From the NCBI GenBank assembly GCA_910574255.1, contig CAJTAK010000003.1:62001-126000 (forward strand): 64,000 nt of DNA. Direction: 5' to 3'. Position 1 is the first letter of the stretch; every line of letters starts with the position of its first letter. The notes under the pieces are model-generated. The model did no database searches, was not told where the DNA came from, and saw only the letters and a program-made list of their open reading frames with translations. The position numbers and the translations under genes are program-made. This document shows, piece by piece, positions 62,606 to 64,000 of this stretch. The DNA comes from Clostridia bacterium (GTDB lineage Bacteria; Bacillota; Clostridia; Lachnospirales; Lachnospiraceae).

Positions 62606-63670
62606 TTACAAATCCAGTTTCATATCACCATAATGAATCCAGCCCTTTTTCCGCATAAACTCAGAAATTGCCAGTGTCAGAACTGCCGGAAGAACAAAAT
62701 GCATTACAAGAATTTTGATAAGCGTAACTGCCGGCCCCTCTATAGGCGCCATTACCTGCCAGGTCATAATCTGGCCTACCAATCCGCAGGTTCCCATTCC
62801 GGAACCGGATGCATTGCTCTGCATATTCATAACCATGGTTCCTATAGGACCTAAAATGGCACTGGAAAGAATGGCCGGAATCCAGATAACCGGCCTGCGG
62901 AGAATGTTCGGCACCTGAAGCATAGAAGTTCCCAAGCCCTGCGCCAGCAAACCGCCCGCCTTATTCTCCCGAAAGCTTGCCACCGCAAAGCCCACCATAT
63001 TGCAGCAGCAGCCAATGGTTGCCGCACCTGCTGCAATTCCGGATAGGTTCAGAATAATCCCCAGGGCTGCAGAACTTATAGGAAGTGTCAAAATCATGCC
63101 CATCAGGACAGACACGATAATACCCATCAGGAAAGGCTGCTGTATCGTTCCCCAGTTAATTACGGCTCCCAGTGCTCCCATAAAGCTGCTGATAGGAGGC
63201 CCAAGAATAAGTCCGACCACTGAGCCAGACAAAATCACCGTAAGCGGCGTTACCAGAATATCAACCTTTGTCCTTCCTGATACAAGATGTCCCAGTTCAA
63301 TTCCCACAAGAGCTGCGATAAAAGCCCCCAGCGGCTCGCCCGGCCCAGACAGAACAATGGCTCCCTCCACCAAAACCTTACCTGCCAGAATATTGGACGC
63401 AAAGGCTCCCATCATACCTGCTGTTGCCGCAGATAAAACTACCAGTGGGCTTTCTTTAAATTTGCAGGCCGTACCCACACCAATCCCTGCTCCTGTTACA
63501 GCTGCCGCCATTTTTCCGAAGAAATAAACCGTATTCCCTGCATTCCCCCCTATAAGAAGTCCAATCTGTTGAATAATTGTACCTGTTAATAGGGTGGCAA
63601 ACAAACCCAAGGCCATACCGCTTAGTCCGTCAATAAAAATATGATTGCATACCTTTTTTAATTTTTCCAT
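62606..63670 (-). CDS. PTS-IIC-like / PfoR-family membrane protein
   Basis: A 354-residue integral membrane protein from ATG 63670 with GGAGC upstream. About nine helices; conserved small-residue segments such as TGAGIGVGTACKFKESPLVVLSAATAGMM, GLILGPPISSFMGALG and SNASGSGMGTCGLVGQ. This is the PTS_EIIC_2 (COG3641/PfoR) type, without IIA or IIB domains. It lies directly downstream of niaR, and a motif shared with pncB sits in its promoter spacer, so a link to niacin or NAD precursor uptake is worth considering. Function in the family is poorly known. Confidence 0.85.
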   Translation of the reverse strand: MEKLKKVCNHIFIDGLSGMALGLFATLLTGTIIQQIGLLIGGNAGNTVYFFGKMAAAVTGAGIGVGTACKFKESPLVVLSAATAGMMGAFASNILAGKVLVEGAIVLSGPGEPLGAFIAALVGIELGHLVSGRTKVDILVTPLTVILSGSVVGLILGPPISSFMGALGAVINWGTIQQPFLMGIIVSVLMGMILTLPISSAALGIILNLSGIAAGAATIGCCCNMVGFAVASFRENKAGGLLAQGLGTSMLQVPNILRRPVIWIPAILSSAILGPIGTMVMNMQSNASGSGMGTCGLVGQIMTWQVMAPIEGPAVTLIKILVMHFVLPAVLTLAISEFMRKKGWIHYGDMKLDL

Positions 63671-63697
63671 AGCCGCTCCTCTTTTCAGCATTTCACA

Positions 63698-63726
63698 GTT
63701 GTAACGTCAACTGTCTTGTCAGTCAA
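63698..63726 (-). promoter_or_regulatory. Promoter of the PfoR-like gene with a NiaR-like site
   Basis: On the minus strand TTGACT, 17 bases, TACAAC. The spacer holds TGACAAGACAG (complement of 63711-63721), identical to the motif upstream of pncB. An inverted partner GTCAAGAGACAG (63722-63733) overlaps the -35. Confidence 0.6.
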
Positions 63727-63756
63727 GAGACAGCTTATCATACCTAATGGCGAAAG

Positions 63757-64000
63757 TCAACCTTCCATTAAAAATCCTTTCTTTTCCAACGCTTTCTCAA
63801 TCCGCTCCATAGCCGCCTTATCCTTTACTATAATCGTATGATAATGGACATCCTCTGTCAGCTCCTTTAAAGGCTTTGCCCGATTTTCCTGCATTTTTTG
63901 ATAAAACTCATCTGCATCCTGCCGGCTGGCTATAATAAGGTCCACCGCTATCTGCCCATAAAGCTCATGTTCAACCACTACGTCCAGAATCTTTCCTCCC
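63757..64000 (-). CDS. niaR: NiaR niacin-responsive repressor, C-terminal 3H domain (partial)
   Basis: The 3' end of a gene that continues past the right edge. The visible about 80 residues read GGKILDVVVEHELYGQIAVDL, SRQDADEFYQKMQENRAKPL and VHYHTIIVKDKAAMERIEKAL, matching the 3H domain (PF02829) that binds nicotinate in NiaR/YrxA, with the conserved histidines (EHELYG, HYH). It would repress NAD-salvage and uptake genes. The neighbouring PfoR-like gene and pncB carry a common candidate operator. Confidence 0.9.
   Translation of the reverse strand, partial: GGKILDVVVEHELYGQIAVDLIIASRQDADEFYQKMQENRAKPLKELTEDVHYHTIIVKDKAAMERIEKALEKKGFLMEG

Overview
The window is ordinary chromosomal DNA of a low-to-mid GC, endospore-forming anaerobic Firmicute, most likely a member of the Lachnospiraceae. 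The reasons are spoVT and spoVG, the pth-mfd-foldase order, paired glgC/glgD, a DnaD-domain plus DnaC/DnaI-like loader pair, strong AGGAGG ribosome binding sites, NiaR-type niacin control, and BglG/RAT control of a beta-glucoside PTS. I cannot name the species. There are no rRNA genes, phage genes, insertion sequences or CRISPR arrays; one tRNA-Gln is present. Most genes lie on the minus strand.

Layout. 1-5300: tail of an ABC-2 permease, a small HPr-like protein, a CvfB-like S1 protein, an acyl-ACP thioesterase, a heavily deleted AAA-ATPase/nuclease pseudogene, tRNA-Gln(CUG) and a cation-diffusion-facilitator exporter. 5400-9400: pncB (+), asnB (-) and a nested-hairpin intergenic element. 9400-13000: response regulator, histidine kinase and a propeller-like lipoprotein in one operon. 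13200-18640: a beta-glucoside operon (BglG-type antiterminator, PTS IIBCA, 6-phospho-beta-glucosidase, HAD phosphatase) with two RAT/terminator switches.

18860-41300 is the accessory heart of the window: two adjacent catabolic islands. Island 1 (18860-31131) has an RbsABC-type importer, an FGGY kinase, two DeoC-like proteins, a GntR regulator and a second operon (VOC protein, shikimate-dehydrogenase-like enzyme, cupin phosphoglucose isomerase, phosphotriesterase-family hydrolase, KDPG aldolase, 2-hydroxyacid dehydrogenase). Three promoters share an ATTGTTATA motif that fits the GntR regulator. Island 2 (31387-41281) has a LacI regulator, a second importer, a second phosphotriesterase-family protein, an ASRT-family small protein, two M24 proteins that have lost metal ligands, and a second shikimate-dehydrogenase-like enzyme. 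Palindromic TATGTTAGCGCTCACATA sites lie upstream of lacI and between the M24 genes. Both islands combine importer, phosphotriesterase-fold hydrolase and SDH-fold oxidoreductase, which suggests related uptake-oxidation-ring-opening pathways for unidentified sugar-like or cyclic substrates.

41400-64000 is mostly housekeeping: spoVT, a divergent acetate-kinase-family enzyme, a secreted GH25 lysozyme with Cys-rich repeats, two PrsA/SurA-like foldases, mfd, pth, spoVG, glgD, glgC, murC, a dense DnaA-box cluster, dnaD-like and dnaC/dnaI-like genes, prs, a kinase-regulator pair, a PTS-IIC/PfoR-like membrane protein and the end of niaR. A TGACAAGACAG motif upstream of both pncB and the PfoR-like gene suggests that both answer to NiaR.
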